Shown: positions 15,782-24,971, numbered from the stretch's first letter. The stretch is DNA of 64,000 nucleotides from Nocardia transvalensis (GCF_015477765.1 NZ_JADLQQ010000014.1:124001-188000), one strand, 5' to 3'. The notes: generated by a model from the letters alone, not told the origin. Made by a program: numbers and translations.

Positions 15782-16390
15782 TTGTACGAGGGGCCGGTTC
15801 AGGATCTGATCGACGAGTTGGGCAAGCTGCCCGGCGTCGGTCCGAAGAGCGCCCAGCGCATCGCCTTTCATCTGTTGTCGGTCGAGCCGCCGGAGATCGA
15901 CCGGCTGCAGGCGGCATTGCAGAAGGTGCGTGACGGGGTGCGGTTCTGCGCGGTGTGCGGCACGGTCTCCGATGGGGAGCTGTGCCGCATCTGCGCCGAT
16001 CCGCGCCGCGACCGCACCCTGATCTGTGTGGTCGAGGAGCCGAAGGATGTGCAGGCCATCGAGCGCACCCGCGAATTCCGCGGCCGCTACCACGTGCTCG
16101 GCGGCGCGCTGGACCCGCTGTCGGGCATCGGCCCCGATCAGCTGCGCATCCGGGAGCTGTTGTCCCGCATCGGCAATCAGGAGGACGGCGTCGACGTCAC
16201 CGAGGTGATCATCGCCACCGACCCGAACACCGAGGGCGAGGCCACCGCCACCTATCTCGTCCGCATGCTCCGAGACTTCCCCGGCCTCACCGTCACCCGC
16301 CTGGCCTCCGGCCTCCCCATGGGCGGTGACCTGGAATTCGCCGACGAACTGACCCTCGGCCGGGCCCTCTCCGGCCGCCGCGCGCTGTAG
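15782..16390 (+). CDS. recR: Recombination protein RecR
   Basis: 202 residues. An N-terminal helix-hairpin-helix (LGKLPGVGPKSAQRIAFHLL), a Cys4 zinc finger (CAVCGTVSDGELCRIC), and a TOPRIM domain (CVVEEPKDVQAIERT, then IIATDPNTEGEATATYL). RecR acts with RecO/RecF in loading RecA at gaps. The start is a TTG with GGACGGAGC upstream; it matches the usual MYEGPVQDLI start of actinobacterial RecR. Confidence 0.96.
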   Translation: MYEGPVQDLIDELGKLPGVGPKSAQRIAFHLLSVEPPEIDRLQAALQKVRDGVRFCAVCGTVSDGELCRICADPRRDRTLICVVEEPKDVQAIERTREFRGRYHVLGGALDPLSGIGPDQLRIRELLSRIGNQEDGVDVTEVIIATDPNTEGEATATYLVRMLRDFPGLTVTRLASGLPMGGDLEFADELTLGRALSGRRAL

Positions 16391-16473
16391 CCGGGCCCGG
16401 TGGCCTCTCGTTTCCCGCAACACGAGAAAATTCGGGGTAGGCGGAGGGGGCTTCACCGGTTACTGTGCGGGGG

Positions 16474-17094
16474 ATGAGCATTGCGTTTTTGCTGACGACA
16501 CTGGTCATCGTGGCCACACCCGGGGTCGGGGCGTTGTATACCGTGGCGGCGGGGCTCAATCGGGGTACCCGGGCCAGCCTGGTGGCGGCCTTCGGGTGCA
16601 CGCTCGGGATCGTGCCGCATATGGTGGCCGCGATCACCGGGTTGGCGGCGCTGTTGAATACCAGCGCGATCGCCTTCCAGACATTGAAGTATCTGGGCGT
16701 CCTCTATCTGCTGTACATGGCGTGGACCACGTTCCGGGACAAGGGAACTCTCGCGGTCGACGACGAGCGGACGATCGGTCCCGCCCCCTCGGCGCTGCGG
16801 GTGATCATCTCGGCGATCCTGCTGAATGTTCTCAATCCGAAGCTGACCATCTTCTTCTTCGCCTTCCTGCCGCAGTTCGTGAGCACCACCGAACCGCACG
16901 CCCTGCTGCGCATGCTGGAACTAAGCGGCATCTTCATGCTGGTGACCCTCGTGGTCTTCGGCGCCTACGGCATCTTCGCCGCCGCCGTCCGCACCCACGT
17001 CATCAACCGCCCCTCCATCACCACCTGGCTCCGCAGGGTCTTCGGCGCCTCCTTCATAGCCCTCGCCGGCCGCCTAGCCTTCACCAACCAGTAA
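16474..17094 (+). CDS. LysE-family exporter
   Basis: 206 residues with about six membrane helices and the LysE/RhtB signature near the start (TPGVGALYTVAAGLNRGTRASLVAAFGCTLG). The family exports amino acids or related metabolites; the substrate here cannot be read from sequence. ATG at 16474 is chosen because upstream in-frame codons lie in non-coding sequence. It stands alone, 83 bp after recR. Confidence 0.85.
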   Translation: MSIAFLLTTLVIVATPGVGALYTVAAGLNRGTRASLVAAFGCTLGIVPHMVAAITGLAALLNTSAIAFQTLKYLGVLYLLYMAWTTFRDKGTLAVDDERTIGPAPSALRVIISAILLNVLNPKLTIFFFAFLPQFVSTTEPHALLRMLELSGIFMLVTLVVFGAYGIFAAAVRTHVINRPSITTWLRRVFGASFIALAGRLAFTNQ

Positions 17095-17313
17095 CAGCCA
17101 GGCCCCGCGCTCCTCTGCGTTCCATCACATATGAGTGGGGCCCGAGCTGGGTGCCAGGGGTTCTACGTTTCGTGACAACTGATTTCGCAAGAACATCGGT
17201 AACTCGTCGGGGACGCCCAAAACCCGAGCGGCACCCAACGCAGGACCTGTATTCAACGGTCGAGGCAACCAACTTGTATGGCCTGGAGCGCGGAGAGGCG
17301 GGGGAGTGCGGAG

Positions 17314-17958
17314 TCAGAGGTCGACCGGTTTCCAGTCGAGGGAGTCGAAGTGGGTGCGGTCGTTGTTGGCCCAGGCCCAGATCAGGGCGGTGACCAACTC
17401 GGCGTCGGTGGTGTGGGTGCCGAAGTGGCGGTCGGGGGAGCCGTCGCGGTATTCGAGGGTGTAGCGGCCCGAGTCGTCGCGGAAGGTCTGGATGTAGACC
17501 TGGGGTTCGCGCTCGACGATCAGGTAGGGGTTCGGGTCGGACAGGGTGGGGATCCACTGGTCGAGCAGTGCGCGGGTGAGATACGGGAATTCGCCTGCAC
17601 CGCCGTGGGTGACGGTGACGGGGATATGCCCGGCGGGGTCGATCAACCAGGTCAGCTGGGGATCGTAGACCGCGTAGTCGCGCGGGGTGGCGAGTTCGAA
17701 CAACAGCCCGCGCAGATGCCCGATGGCGTCGTAGTCGCTCGAAACATACAGTGCAGCACCGGTTTCCGTGCCGCCGACCGGAGGTTCGGCCAGAAAGGAG
17801 TCCTGTTCGGGCAACCGCTCGTTGCGCCGGTTCAGCTCGGCCGCGATCGCCGCCACCGTCTCGGATTCGGGCCGCCCCTGCTGGGCGGTCAGATACGCGT
17901 CGACCTCGGCGGGTGTCGCCGCGACGCCGGAGGGCAGCAGTACGTGGTCGTAACTCAC
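17314..17958 (-). CDS. Hypothetical protein (214 aa)
   Basis: Soluble acidic protein without a signal peptide; many aromatics in the C-terminal half (ALIWAWANNDRTHFDSLDW). I recognise no family. The GTG start overlaps the stop of the small Cys-rich gene upstream by four bases, so the two are translated from one mRNA and may work together. Confidence 0.65.
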   Translation of the reverse strand: MSYDHVLLPSGVAATPAEVDAYLTAQQGRPESETVAAIAAELNRRNERLPEQDSFLAEPPVGGTETGAALYVSSDYDAIGHLRGLLFELATPRDYAVYDPQLTWLIDPAGHIPVTVTHGGAGEFPYLTRALLDQWIPTLSDPNPYLIVEREPQVYIQTFRDDSGRYTLEYRDGSPDRHFGTHTTDAELVTALIWAWANNDRTHFDSLDWKPVDL

Positions 17959-18173
17959 CCGGCCAGGCTACGCGGCCCGCTGCACGTCTCGGTGACCGCG
18001 CACCCGCACCCGCCGGCCACGTCGAAGCAGTCGACGATGAAGGTGTGCCGGGAGTGGTCGCTGTCGAAGCAGTCCGTATCCGTGCACTCCACCGATCGGT
18101 CGGTGTGCACGATCAACGTGCCGTGACAGTGGTCGAGCGCTGCATCGCAGGACAGACAGACCCTCGTGCGCAT
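17955..18173 (-). CDS. Small Cys-rich putative metal-binding protein (72 aa)
   Basis: Nine cysteines in 72 residues: CLSCDAALDHCHG at the N-terminus, then CTDTDC, DCFDVAGGCGCAVTETC. The arrangement suggests two zinc sites. The ATG at 18173 has AGGAGG 5 bases upstream. It is the first gene of a two-gene operon with the hypothetical gene at 17314. The function is unknown. Confidence 0.65.
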   Translation of the reverse strand: MRTRVCLSCDAALDHCHGTLIVHTDRSVECTDTDCFDSDHSRHTFIVDCFDVAGGCGCAVTETCSGPRSLAG

Positions 18174-18440
18174 AAGACCTCCTGTGAGAACGTCCGCATT
18201 CGGTCTTACCACCGCCGCCCGACAACCTCGAGATCTCGACCGCGTGTCGCTCGAGCGTGTCCGTGTTGATCAACTGCGGTTCAGTTCTCGCCCCTGTGAA
18301 TCCTGCCCTGGGGCTACGGCCGGATTTTTGTGCTTTCGCACCGTCGGCGCCCCGGTGCGCATACGCTCTGCATGCTGCCCTCCGGTGGGCAGTGCCCGAT
18401 GACGACAGGCCATGTGGACCGAATCGCTTGGGAGGGCACG

Positions 18441-19277
18441 ATGAACACCGAGTCTGCCGTGCAAGTCCGCGACACCGGGCTCTATCGCTGGACGGTGACG
18501 AGTATCGGTGCCGACGGGAAGCGCCGGACATTGGAGTCGGGGGAGGGGAAGTTCGGCACGGCCGATGCCACTACCGCTCGCGTGTGCCAGGACTTCATCC
18601 AGGTGGGAACGGCCGTATTCGATCGCGTCTGTTACGAACTCGTCGAGGAGCATCGGGCCGCGGTCCTCGATGCCCGGATCGAAGGCCGTGACGATCCGGT
18701 ACCCGACGTATGGCGAGCGAGCATCGCCGTGTGCGATCACGACGGCGTCGAGCGGATGACCTCCACGGCGGAGCTGCGCTACCGCGAGGTCAGCGGCAAG
18801 GACGTCGACGATTACCGAAAACAGTTGGCACTGTGGGAGAAACGCGAGAAGCAGCGGTACCAGCGGCGGCTGCGGGCGATCGCCGCCGCCGGTCGCAAGC
18901 TCCCGCGAAACGGTGACGTTCCCTGCCTCGAGGTGGCCGACCCCCGGCTGCGCGGTGTGGTGCTCAACCTGCGGGTGGAGGCCGACACCGTCCGCGAGGA
19001 GGTTCCCGACATCGATCACTGCCGGGAACAACTGACGCTGGCCGAAAACACCGTCGCCGCCGCCCGCTCCGCGGAGAAGGATGCAAAAGCCAAGGGCGAC
19101 TTGGCCGAGGCCATCCATGCCCGCGCCTACATCCAACGCTGGACCCCCCGCGTGGCCCGCTGGGCCAGCTTCATAGAACTGACCACCGAGGCCTACGCCG
19201 ACGCCGCCTCCGTGGACGCCCTGGCCGACCGCCTCAGCCTCCAACCCCCGCCCCACGACTACGCCGAGGACGACTAG
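18441..19277 (+). CDS. Hypothetical protein (278 aa) with coiled-coil C-terminal half
   Basis: The N-terminal half looks beta-rich; residues about 120-270 are strongly helical and charged (VDDYRKQLALWEKREKQRYQ, EQLTLAENTVAAARSAEKDA), consistent with coiled coil. No signal peptide or membrane helix. The start MNTESAVQ follows GGGAGGGCACG. It is divergent from the Cys-rich operon. No family recognised. Confidence 0.6.
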   Translation: MNTESAVQVRDTGLYRWTVTSIGADGKRRTLESGEGKFGTADATTARVCQDFIQVGTAVFDRVCYELVEEHRAAVLDARIEGRDDPVPDVWRASIAVCDHDGVERMTSTAELRYREVSGKDVDDYRKQLALWEKREKQRYQRRLRAIAAAGRKLPRNGDVPCLEVADPRLRGVVLNLRVEADTVREEVPDIDHCREQLTLAENTVAAARSAEKDAKAKGDLAEAIHARAYIQRWTPRVARWASFIELTTEAYADAASVDALADRLSLQPPPHDYAEDD

Positions 19278-19303
19278 TCCGTGTCGTAGCCATCGGTTGG
19301 TGG

Positions 19304-20065
19304 CTACCGGCGCACAGTTCGATCGAACAGGGCCAGCAGTTCGCGGTAGTGCCGTTCGTCGGACTCGGGGTCGTAGGCGGACGTATCGGCTTGGGTGTAG
19401 CCGTGTTCGGCGCCCTCATAGACCTCGGTGCGGTGGCGGACTCCGGCGGCCTCGAGTGCCTTGTCGAACTGGGCAATGTGTTCCGGGGTCATGTGGTGAT
19501 CCTCGCCCGCGTGGGCGAAGTACAGCTCCGCCGTGATGTCTCCGACGGTCAGGTGCGGACTGTCCGGGGTGTCGGTGACGAGCGGTCCACCATGGAATCC
19601 GGCCACCGCGCCGACCCGATCGGGGAACATGGCGGCGGCCAGCACCGCCAGCCGCGCACCCATGCAGTAGCCGGTGAGGCCGACCTTCCCCGCGGCCACC
19701 TGCGGCGACGTTGCCAGCCACGCGAGGTAGGCGCCGACATCGGAACGCAGGACCTCGGGTGTCAGCTCGACGATCATCGGGATGACCTGCTGGATGATTT
19801 CCGGCCGCTCCGCCGGGTCGATGAGATCCGGCAGCTCGACCACCGGCGCGCGCCCGTGCCGGTAATAGGCGTTCGGAAGCAGCACCGTGTAGCCGTGGGC
19901 GGCAATACGATCGGCCAGCGACCGCAGGCTGGGCCGCAGCCCGAAACCGTCCTGAAGCACCAGCACTCCCGGATGGGCGGCGCCATCGTCGGGGTAGGCA
20001 ACATACGCGTCGGCGACACCATCGGGCGTCTCGATGTCGACCGACATACCGTGCACTGCAGTCAT
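19304..20065 (-). CDS. Dienelactone hydrolase family protein
   Basis: 253 residues, alpha/beta-hydrolase fold with the cysteine nucleophile of the DLH family in GYCMGAR, an Asp/Glu-rich loop and catalytic His in EGAEHGYTQ. Enzymes of this family open cyclic lactones such as dienelactone; the true substrate is unknown. ATG at 20065 has AGGAAG upstream; an internal ATG at 20047 is an alternative. Confidence 0.85.
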   Translation of the reverse strand: MTAVHGMSVDIETPDGVADAYVAYPDDGAAHPGVLVLQDGFGLRPSLRSLADRIAAHGYTVLLPNAYYRHGRAPVVELPDLIDPAERPEIIQQVIPMIVELTPEVLRSDVGAYLAWLATSPQVAAGKVGLTGYCMGARLAVLAAAMFPDRVGAVAGFHGGPLVTDTPDSPHLTVGDITAELYFAHAGEDHHMTPEHIAQFDKALEAAGVRHRTEVYEGAEHGYTQADTSAYDPESDERHYRELLALFDRTVRR

Positions 20066-20164
20066 CGTTGAATCTTCCTGTCGAGTTGACCCTTTCGAAT
20101 ATGCCCATTCAGAAGGGTCGATTCGGCCCACCCTATCGGCCGTCGAAGCACCGATCCGGGTGCG

Positions 20165-21112
20165 TCAGGCCTCGGCTCGGACGGCCCGGTCGATGTCGAG
20201 GGTGAGCCGAAGGGTGTCGAGCACGGTGTCCGGGCCGATCCTGTTGTCGGCTTCGCCTCGCAGACAGGCCAATACGTGATCGATCATGGCGGTGTACTGG
20301 TCGGCGGCGGGTAGGTCCAGCTGGTGGACGCCGTCGGGTGTGTAGGCGGTGACCCTGGCCTCGGTCGTGCCGTCGGAGCCGATCGTGGACGTCGACTCGA
20401 GGACGCCGCAGTCGAAGGTGGCGGTGTAACCGCCGCGAGCGCCCCACGGCATCGGCATCAGCGCCGACACCGAACTGCGCGCGATCGCGCCGTCGAAGGT
20501 CATAACCGCCTCGACGGCGGCGGTGTCCGCATCGCGGGCGACGGCGGCGACGTCGAGGCGCTCGGGCAAGCCGAGGGTACGCACGATGATGTCGAGGTCG
20601 CTGTGCATGGCCTCCAGCGGCAGCGTCCGCAGGCCCAGCGAGGCGCCCGGCCACAGCGGTGCGGTGGCCATCCACAGCGTCAACCCCTCCAGGCGCCCGT
20701 AGATGCCATCGCGCACGGCGTCGACGAGGGCCTGGTTGGCGGGAATGAACCGCTCGAACATGTCCACGAACACCTGCCGATCGCTGCGTTCGGCGGCCTC
20801 GGCCACGCGGTTCGCATCGGCGAGTGTGTCGGCCAGCGGCAGTTCGGTCAGCACATGCTTGCCGGCGTCCAGGGCCCGCAGCACCGTCCGGGCGTGCAGC
20901 GGCGTGGGGAAGCAGACGTCGACCAGATCCACCGAGGGGTCGGTGAGCAGCGTATCCAGGTCGGTGGTGGTGGCGAATCCGAACTGTTCCTCGAATGCGG
21001 CGAGTTTGGCTGGGGTGCGGCCGAATACGACCACCTCGTCCACGTCCGAGCGCCGCGCGTACACCGCCGCGTGGGCCTGGCCGAATCCGGTTCCCAGCAA
21101 TGCGATCTTCAT
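20165..21112 (-). CDS. Gfo/Idh/MocA-family oxidoreductase
   Basis: 315 residues. An N-terminal Rossmann fold (MKIALLGTGFGQAHAAVYA) and the family motif around HVLTELPLADTLADA (the Lys of the usual EKP motif is replaced by Leu), then the C-terminal alpha/beta domain. Expected to be an NAD(P)-dependent sugar or polyol dehydrogenase. The E-L-P in place of E-K-P removes the lysine normally used in catalysis, so activity may differ. It is divergent from the WYL regulator at 21198, which likely controls it. Confidence 0.8.
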   Translation of the reverse strand: MKIALLGTGFGQAHAAVYARRSDVDEVVVFGRTPAKLAAFEEQFGFATTTDLDTLLTDPSVDLVDVCFPTPLHARTVLRALDAGKHVLTELPLADTLADANRVAEAAERSDRQVFVDMFERFIPANQALVDAVRDGIYGRLEGLTLWMATAPLWPGASLGLRTLPLEAMHSDLDIIVRTLGLPERLDVAAVARDADTAAVEAVMTFDGAIARSSVSALMPMPWGARGGYTATFDCGVLESTSTIGSDGTTEARVTAYTPDGVHQLDLPAADQYTAMIDHVLACLRGEADNRIGPDTVLDTLRLTLDIDRAVRAEA

Positions 21113-21157
21113 TCCCGAGCTCCTTTCTGCTGTGACGTGTCCACGCTAGGTCCCTTC

Positions 21158-21176
21158 GAGGACAGGAGTTGTCCTC
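21158..21176. promoter_or_regulatory. Inverted-repeat operator between divergent genes
   Basis: GAGGACA-5 nt-TGTCCTC lies midway between the oxidoreductase and the WYL regulator starts. It is a likely binding site of the WYL regulator controlling both directions. Confidence 0.5.
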
Positions 21177-21197
21177 AAAGCAGGGCATAGTGGGACC

Positions 21198-22169
21198 GTG
21201 ACGAACGACATGCCCGCTCGGATGCTGCGCCTGCTGTCGCTGCTGCAGACTCGGCGCGAATGGTCCGGCGCGGAGTTGGCCGACCGGCTCGGCGTCACCG
21301 TGCGTACGGTGCGCCGGGATGTCGACAGGCTGCGCGGGCTCGGCTATCCCGTGGACTCCGGGCCCGGCCACGCGGGTGGATACCGCATGGCGTCCGGGAC
21401 GGATCTGCCGCCGCTGCTGCTGGACGACGACGAAGCCGTCGCGGTCGCGGTGGCGTTGCGGACGGCCACCGATACGGGCCTGGCCGAGCAGGCGCTGCGG
21501 GCGCTGGCCAAGCTGGAGCAGGTGCTGCCCGCCCGGCTGCGTGGGCGGGCCGGGGCATTGCAGCAGAGCGTCGCGCCGCTCGCCGTCGGCAGCGGTCCGT
21601 CCACCGACCCGGCGATCCTGGCGACGGCCGCCGCCGCATGCCGCGACCACGAGATAGTGGCCTTCGACTACACCACCCGGCACGGCACCGGCGGGCGGCG
21701 CCGCGTGCAACCGCATGCCCTGGTCGCCTTCACCGGCCTGTGGTACCTGGTCGCCTACGACGTCGAGGCGGAGGACTGGCGGATCTATCGGCTCGACCGG
21801 CTGCGCGATCTCTTGCCCACCGGTCGGCGGGTACCCGCGCGTGAGCTGCCCGGCGGCGACCCGGCGGCATTCGTCGCGAGCAAGATCGTGCGCGCGCCGA
21901 CTCGGCATCGTGCGGTCGCGACCGTGGCGGCTCCCGCCGAGGCTGTGCGCTCCCGGGTCGGGGGAGCGCTGCCGGGTCGAATTACGCCGGTGGACGAAAG
22001 CGCCTGTGCCGTAGAGATTTCCGACGACAGTCCGGCTCGGATCGCGGCCATACTCGTCGGCCTCGATGCGGACTACACCCTCGATGCCGATCCCGAGGTT
22101 CTCGATCACCTGACGCGCTGTGCCTCTCGCATTACCGGTGCCGTCCGATCGGCGCGGCCATCGGCCTGA
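21198..22169 (+). CDS. DeoR-type HTH / WYL-domain regulator
   Basis: 323 residues. The N-terminal winged helix (RREWSGAELADRLGVTVRTVRRDVDRLRGLGYPV) is followed by a WYL domain (residues about 145-215, with the variant LWYLVAYDVEAEDWRIYRLDR) and a WCX extension. This is the standard ligand-sensing repressor layout of actinobacteria. GTG start. It is divergent from a Gfo/Idh/MocA gene with a palindrome between. Confidence 0.87.
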   Translation: MTNDMPARMLRLLSLLQTRREWSGAELADRLGVTVRTVRRDVDRLRGLGYPVDSGPGHAGGYRMASGTDLPPLLLDDDEAVAVAVALRTATDTGLAEQALRALAKLEQVLPARLRGRAGALQQSVAPLAVGSGPSTDPAILATAAAACRDHEIVAFDYTTRHGTGGRRRVQPHALVAFTGLWYLVAYDVEAEDWRIYRLDRLRDLLPTGRRVPARELPGGDPAAFVASKIVRAPTRHRAVATVAAPAEAVRSRVGGALPGRITPVDESACAVEISDDSPARIAAILVGLDADYTLDADPEVLDHLTRCASRITGAVRSARPSA

Positions 22170-22249
22170 GCCGCAGGGGGGCGATCGGGCGGCAAATCAA
22201 CTGATTGTGTACGATCTCAATCGTCAGTTGAAATGTGCTCGGAGGTGTG

Positions 22250-22906
22250 ATGGCCCAGCAGGCGTGTACCGACGAGGTCCGGGTGACCTTGGATGTGCTC
22301 GCGCAGCTGGTGGAGCCGCTGTCGGAGGCGTTGCGGGCCGAAGTGGTCCTGCACGATCTGACCCATCTGCCCGATTCCGTGCGTGCGATTGCCGGTGGGC
22401 TCACCGGGCGTTCGGTGGGTGCACCGGCAACCGATCTGCTACTGCGGCATCTGCAGACCGGGGCGAGTGGGAATCTCATCGACTATCCGACCGAGCTGCC
22501 ACACCACCGGCGGGGGCGCTCCAGCACGATCGTCGTGCGCTCCGCCGACGGGATGCCAGTTGCGGCACTGTGTTTGAACATCGACGTCACCGATCTTGCG
22601 GAGGCGCATCGCCTGCTCGGTGAGCTGCTCAACGGGACCGCGCGCGAAAGCGAAAGTCCGCGTGAGACATTCCCGCGCAGTGTCGGTGAACTGACCGAGC
22701 GGATGATCGCCGAGGCCGTCGCCGATACCGGCGTCCCGGTGGAACTGATGAAGAAGCAGCACAAGATTCAGGTGGTCGCGCGGCTGCGCGAGCAGGGTGT
22801 GTTCGCCGTCAAGGATGCGATCGAGACCGTGGCCGAGGCGATCGGCGTCACCCGATTCACCATCTATAACTACCTCAACGAGCTCGAGGGCGAGGAGAGC
22901 GCATGA
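22250..22906 (+). CDS. YheO/DauR-type PAS-HTH regulator
   Basis: 218 residues. The N-terminal YheO-like PAS domain (VVLHDLTHLPDSVRAIAGGLTGRSVG) and C-terminal HTH_22 (FAVKDAIETVAEAIGVTRFTIYNYL). ATG at 22250 has GGAGG 6 bases upstream. It overlaps the cysteine desulfhydrase gene by four bases, so it is probably its dedicated regulator, possibly sensing a sulfur amino acid. The ligand is inferred from context only. Confidence 0.82.
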   Translation: MAQQACTDEVRVTLDVLAQLVEPLSEALRAEVVLHDLTHLPDSVRAIAGGLTGRSVGAPATDLLLRHLQTGASGNLIDYPTELPHHRRGRSSTIVVRSADGMPVAALCLNIDVTDLAEAHRLLGELLNGTARESESPRETFPRSVGELTERMIAEAVADTGVPVELMKKQHKIQVVARLREQGVFAVKDAIETVAEAIGVTRFTIYNYLNELEGEESA

Positions 22907-24012
22907 CCACGACCGTGGCCGACGATGTGATCGACATCAACAGATACGATCCCGTGCACCGGCAGTGGCTGGCCGAGGCGATCGCCAAGGTGCGTGCGGA
23001 TGCGCGCCGCTCCTCGGATACCCATCTGCTGCGCGTGCCGATTCCGGCGGTCCCGGGTGTGGATCTGTATCTGAAGGACGAGTCCACCCATCCCACGGGC
23101 TCACTGAAGCATCGGCTGGCGCGTTCGCTGTTCCTGCATTCCTTGTGCAGCGGGTGGATTCGGCCCGACCGCCCGGTGATCGAGGCTTCCAGCGGCTCGA
23201 CCGCGGTCTCCGAGGCCTACTTCGCCCGCCTGATCGGTGTGCCGTTCATCGCCGTGATGGCGCGCAGCACCAGTAGGGAGAAGGTGCGGCTGATCGAATT
23301 CCAGGGCGGGCAATGCCATTTCGTCGACAATGCCAACGAGGTGTACGAGGTGGCCGCGTGTCTGGCGCGCGAAACCGGCGGCCATTACATGGATCAGTTC
23401 ACCTATGCCGAGCGCGCCACCGACTGGCGGGGCAACAACAATATCGCCGAGTCGATCTTCGAACAGCTGGCCGAGGAGCCGCATCCGGAACCGACGTGGA
23501 TCGTGGCCACCGCGGGTACCGGCGGCACGTCGGCGACCATCGCCCGCTACATCCGCTACACCGGCCGCTCGACCGGCCTGTGCGTTGCCGACCCGGACAA
23601 TTCGGCATTCTTCCCCGGCTGGCGCGACAGCGACCCGACCGTCACCACCGACATCTGTTCCCGCATCGAGGGCATCGGCCGCCAGCGCGTCGAGCCCAGC
23701 TTCGTCTCCTCGGCCATCGACCGCATGATCCATGTGCCCGACGCCGCCGCCATCGCGTCCGTGCATGTGCTCGAGGAGCTCATCGGCCGAAAAGCGGGCG
23801 CCTCCACCGGAACCGGGCTGTGGGCCGCCTTCCACATCATGTCCGAGATGGCCGGTGCGGGCCGCCGCGGCAGCGTGGTCGGCCTGCTCTGCGATCCGGG
23901 TGACCGCTACATCGACAAGTACTACTCGGCGGATTGGCTTGCGGCACAAGGGATCGACATCGAGCCCTACCGTATCCGGCTGCGGGAGTTCCTGAAGTCG
24001 GGGCGGTTGTGA
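22903..24012 (+). CDS. cds1: PLP-dependent cysteine desulfhydrase, Cds1-like
   Basis: 369 residues. Fold-type II PLP enzyme: the Schiff-base Lys69 in HPTGSLKHR, the substrate loop SSGSTAVSEAY (about 95-105) and the phosphate-binding loop AGTGGTSAT (about 203). The length and PTGSLK context resemble mycobacterial Cds1 (Rv3684), which degrades L-cysteine to sulfide, ammonia and pyruvate. A cysteine synthase-like role is the alternative. Translationally coupled to the YheO-type regulator. Confidence 0.78.
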   Translation: MTTTVADDVIDINRYDPVHRQWLAEAIAKVRADARRSSDTHLLRVPIPAVPGVDLYLKDESTHPTGSLKHRLARSLFLHSLCSGWIRPDRPVIEASSGSTAVSEAYFARLIGVPFIAVMARSTSREKVRLIEFQGGQCHFVDNANEVYEVAACLARETGGHYMDQFTYAERATDWRGNNNIAESIFEQLAEEPHPEPTWIVATAGTGGTSATIARYIRYTGRSTGLCVADPDNSAFFPGWRDSDPTVTTDICSRIEGIGRQRVEPSFVSSAIDRMIHVPDAAAIASVHVLEELIGRKAGASTGTGLWAAFHIMSEMAGAGRRGSVVGLLCDPGDRYIDKYYSADWLAAQGIDIEPYRIRLREFLKSGRL

Positions 24013-24061
24013 GAGGCGGGCGTATCGGCACTCGTCGGTCCTGCTTGCTGTCGGCCGGAAT

Positions 24062-24826
24062 CTAATCCATCAGAAGCCGCACGACCGCGATGGTCCCCAC
24101 CACCACGATGACCCCGCGAAGTATGGTCGGCGGCAATCGCCGACCCACCGTCGCGCCCAACTGCCCGCCGATGATCGACCCGACCGCGATCAGTCCCGCC
24201 GCCTGCCACGACACCTCGGCGACGAATACGAAGATCAGGGCGGACACGGTATTGGCCAGCAGCGCCAGGTAGTTCTTCACCGCATTGAGCCGCTGGATGT
24301 CCTCGTGCACGAACACCCCGAGCAGGCCCATCAGCAGGACCCCTTGCGCCGCACCGAAATACCCACCGTAGACACCGGTTCCGAGCACGGACGGCCACAG
24401 CAGCGGTCCGCCGTGCTCGGGTGCGTCGCCGTCCTGCTCACGACGCCGCTTCACCCACCGCGACAGCCGCGGCTGCACCACCACCAACACCAGCGCCGCG
24501 ATGATCAGCACCGGCACGATCGCCTTGAACGCCCCGGGCGGCAGGGTCAGCAGCAGGATCGCCCCCGCCGCGGCGCCCAGCAGGGTCGCGGAGCCGAGCC
24601 GCAACAGCCGGGCCCGCTGGCCCGCGAGCTCGCGCCGATACCCCAGCACGCCGCTCACTCCCCCGGGAACCAGGCCGATCGTGTTCGAGACGTTGGCGGT
24701 CACGGGCGGATAGCCCAGCGCCAGCAACACCGGGAAGGTGATCAGGGTCCCCGAGCCCACGATCGTGTTGATGCAGCCGGCCGCGATGCCCGCGCCGAAG
24801 ACGACCAGCTGTTCTACCCAGGTCAT
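24062..24826 (-). CDS. TauE/SafE-family membrane transporter
   Basis: 254 residues with about seven or eight membrane helices and the family repeats at each end (GAGIAAGCINTIVGSGTLIT and GTGVYGGYFGAAQGVLLMGL). The family exports sulfite, sulfoacetate or other organic anions. Its position next to a cysteine desulfhydrase fits a sulfur role, by inference only. The ATG at 24826 precedes a clean membrane start. Confidence 0.85.
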   Translation of the reverse strand: MTWVEQLVVFGAGIAAGCINTIVGSGTLITFPVLLALGYPPVTANVSNTIGLVPGGVSGVLGYRRELAGQRARLLRLGSATLLGAAAGAILLLTLPPGAFKAIVPVLIIAALVLVVVQPRLSRWVKRRREQDGDAPEHGGPLLWPSVLGTGVYGGYFGAAQGVLLMGLLGVFVHEDIQRLNAVKNYLALLANTVSALIFVFVAEVSWQAAGLIAVGSIIGGQLGATVGRRLPPTILRGVIVVVGTIAVVRLLMD

Positions 24827-24884
24827 GATTCTTGTCGACCTGCCTTTCCCGGTTGGATTGCGAAGCGGTAAACTCGCGATCATC

Positions 24885-24926
24885 ATGCAGCGGGCACTCC
24901 TCCTCGGCCGCCGCGACGGGGTCTGA
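24885..24926 (+). CDS. leuL: leuA leader peptide
   Basis: Thirteen codons reading MQRALLLGRRDGV with three consecutive CTC leucine codons, between the divergent transporter and leuA. Leucine-rich leader peptides before leuA are established for Actinobacteria (ribosome-mediated attenuation). The gene is too short for standard callers. Confidence 0.7.
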   Translation: MQRALLLGRRDGV

Positions 24927-24971
24927 CACGGACCGGCTCCCGTCGCGGGGTTCAGCTGTGCCGGTCGACCC
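24919..24971 (+). promoter_or_regulatory. Attenuator-type stem before leuA
   Basis: GGGTC (24919-24923) and GACCGGC (24931-24937) can pair with GCCGGTC (24960-24966) and GACCC (24967-24971). The 5' strand overlaps the end of the leucine leader frame, so a ribosome stalled on the Leu codons would change its folding. No U-tract follows. Confidence 0.5.

Noticed and set aside
20133..22109. A 658-codon minus-strand frame
   Set aside because: It spans the Gfo/Idh/MocA gene in another frame and lies opposite the WYL regulator gene, both of which have clear domains.
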